In this document: positions 63,264-64,000 of the stretch, one piece after another | Layout of the letters: the number at the start of each line of letters is the position of its first letter | How positions within the stretch are numbered: the first letter of the stretch is position 1 | Assembly (NCBI RefSeq): GCF_003086295.3 | Contig: NC_092047.1 | Location: 119,266,449-119,330,448, forward strand | DNA from: Arachis hypogaea | Lineage: Eukaryota; Streptophyta; Magnoliopsida; Fabales; Fabaceae | Direction of reading: 5' to 3' | Length of the DNA: 64,000 nt | Program-made: the position numbers and the translations under genes | The notes under the pieces: generated by a model | What the model was told of the DNA's origin: nothing | Database searches by the model: none | What the model saw: only the letters and a program-made list of their open reading frames with translations

Positions 63264-64000
63264 ATATCGTTTACTCTTAAGCATAGTTCAGACAACAATC
63301 TAACATTCAGGGTTTAACTTCATCTCTCAATAAACGATTATAATACTTCCTGCTAGCGATTTCCTCAGCACATTCTGATTCTAACCTAATTTGAAACAGT
63401 AACAATGCCTAGCCATAATTATTTCCTAGAATTGTTGCCAGAATCCATAAAACTTCATGAAAAGTCACAGTAAGTTAAGAGAGTGAAGAACACTAATCCA
63501 TTTGAAAGTTACGGATAACAACTCCGGCCAAAAAGTTTGCTTGTTCAATATCTTCCATTTCAATTCAAAAACCAAATATATGTTATGAGAGAGTGCAGAA
63601 TCAACAAATTACAAACCCAGAATCTATGCGACACCGCCTCGGCGGAGCTCGAAGACCTCATCCCCGATTCATCCGGCGCCGGATCAAGGAAATTCGGATC
63701 GTCAGCGCACGTGGCGTCGGAAGAGAGCCGAAGCGCCAGGGCTAGCTGCAGCTGGTAGCTCTCCTCCGTCTGCTGCGCCCAGCTTTTCCCAGACGAACTT
63801 CCGCCGCCACCCCCGCCGCCGGCACTCCTTCCTGAAGCCTCCGGCAACCTCGTTCTCAGCTCACCAACCCTAAAACCATCTTCGTGGTAGTATCCAAAAC
63901 CGTCTACGTCGCTCGCCGCCGCCGTCGACAGCGTCGGAGCATAGAAGTCACCGCCGCCACCGGAGAGCGAGCTCTCGCCGTAGCTACTCCCGCTTGACTG
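58425..64000 (-). CDS. CTR1: CTR1 Raf-like kinase, N-terminus outside window
   Basis: Fifteen exons on the minus strand are visible: 63617-64000 (partial), 62743-63044, 62513-62657, 62265-62368, 61846-62054, 61169-61474, 60624-60664, 60277-60345, 60067-60167, 59846-59930, 59639-59737, 59489-59557, 59262-59393, 58614-58708 and 58425-58533. They encode the last 749 residues. An EDR1-type regulatory domain comes first ([64 protein letters not shown]). The kinase domain starts at [19 protein letters not shown] and has [16 protein letters not shown] and WMAPE motifs intact. It ends with [16 protein letters not shown]1 binds ethylene receptors at the ER and represses ethylene responses by phosphorylating EIN2. 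Reading is open to the window edge, and the usual MEMPG-type start must lie to the right. Confidence 0.95.
63204..63261. repeat. (GA)n microsatellite in a CTR1 intron
   Basis: About 28 perfect GA units lie in the intron between the first two CTR1 exons visible here. Confidence 0.95.

Noticed and set aside
1..64000. CRISPR arrays, operons, riboswitches, rRNA, viral replication genes
   Set aside because: No regularly spaced repeats, bacterial-type gene packing, rRNA words or viral polymerase motifs were seen; gene structure is plant nuclear.

Overview
This window is a plant nuclear sequence, very probably from a legume and most likely a peanut-like (Arachis) genome. The protein-coding genes have plant-type introns with GT..AG borders and encode plant-specific families (trihelix, phytosulfokine, HSFA3, CTR1). 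The non-coding DNA is very AT-rich and full of short inverted-repeat transposons and tRNA-derived SINEs. The legume/Arachis assignment rests on my recollection of the repeat families and is an inference. No prokaryotic, organellar, rRNA or CRISPR features were seen.

Layout. (1) 1-6.5 kb is AT-rich intergenic DNA with microsatellites and perhaps the last codons of an upstream gene. (2) 6.7-9.8 kb holds a two-exon PETAL LOSS-like trihelix transcription factor on + that has only one trihelix domain; a decayed second domain may lie just downstream (about 10.1-10.3 kb). (3) 10.3-16.7 kb is repeat-bearing intergenic DNA. (4) 16.8-19.9 kb (-) is a five-exon type I metacaspase. (5) 21.1-23.2 kb (-) is a four-exon cytosolic class I fructose-bisphosphate aldolase. 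The introns of these two genes hold five copies of one MITE with 9-bp target duplications. (6) 27.5-40.7 kb is a tandem cluster of three phytosulfokine (PSK) precursor genes plus one decayed copy. It was built by segmental duplication and then disrupted by a hAT-like element, a long-TIR element carrying a retrotransposon gag fragment, and several MITEs. (7) 42.0-47.7 kb (-) is a PCF11-type mRNA 3'-end processing factor (PCFS4). (8) 49.0-49.9 kb is a GC-rich hAT-like element abutting an intact-looking SINE. (9) 50.3-52.6 kb (+) is RPF2, a Brix-domain ribosome biogenesis factor. (10) 53.8-56.3 kb (-) is heat shock factor HSFA3. (11) 58.4 kb to the window end (-) is CTR1, the Raf-like kinase of ethylene signalling, with its N-terminus beyond the window.

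The right third (42-64 kb) is a conventional, gene-dense block of single-copy regulators. The left two thirds are gene-poor and repeat-rich, and the locally evolving PSK cluster is the most dynamic part. The genes do not form a pathway or operon. Exon borders were worked out by hand from reading frame, splice consensus and recalled family conservation, so conserved domains are secure while first and last exons and tiny exons are less so.
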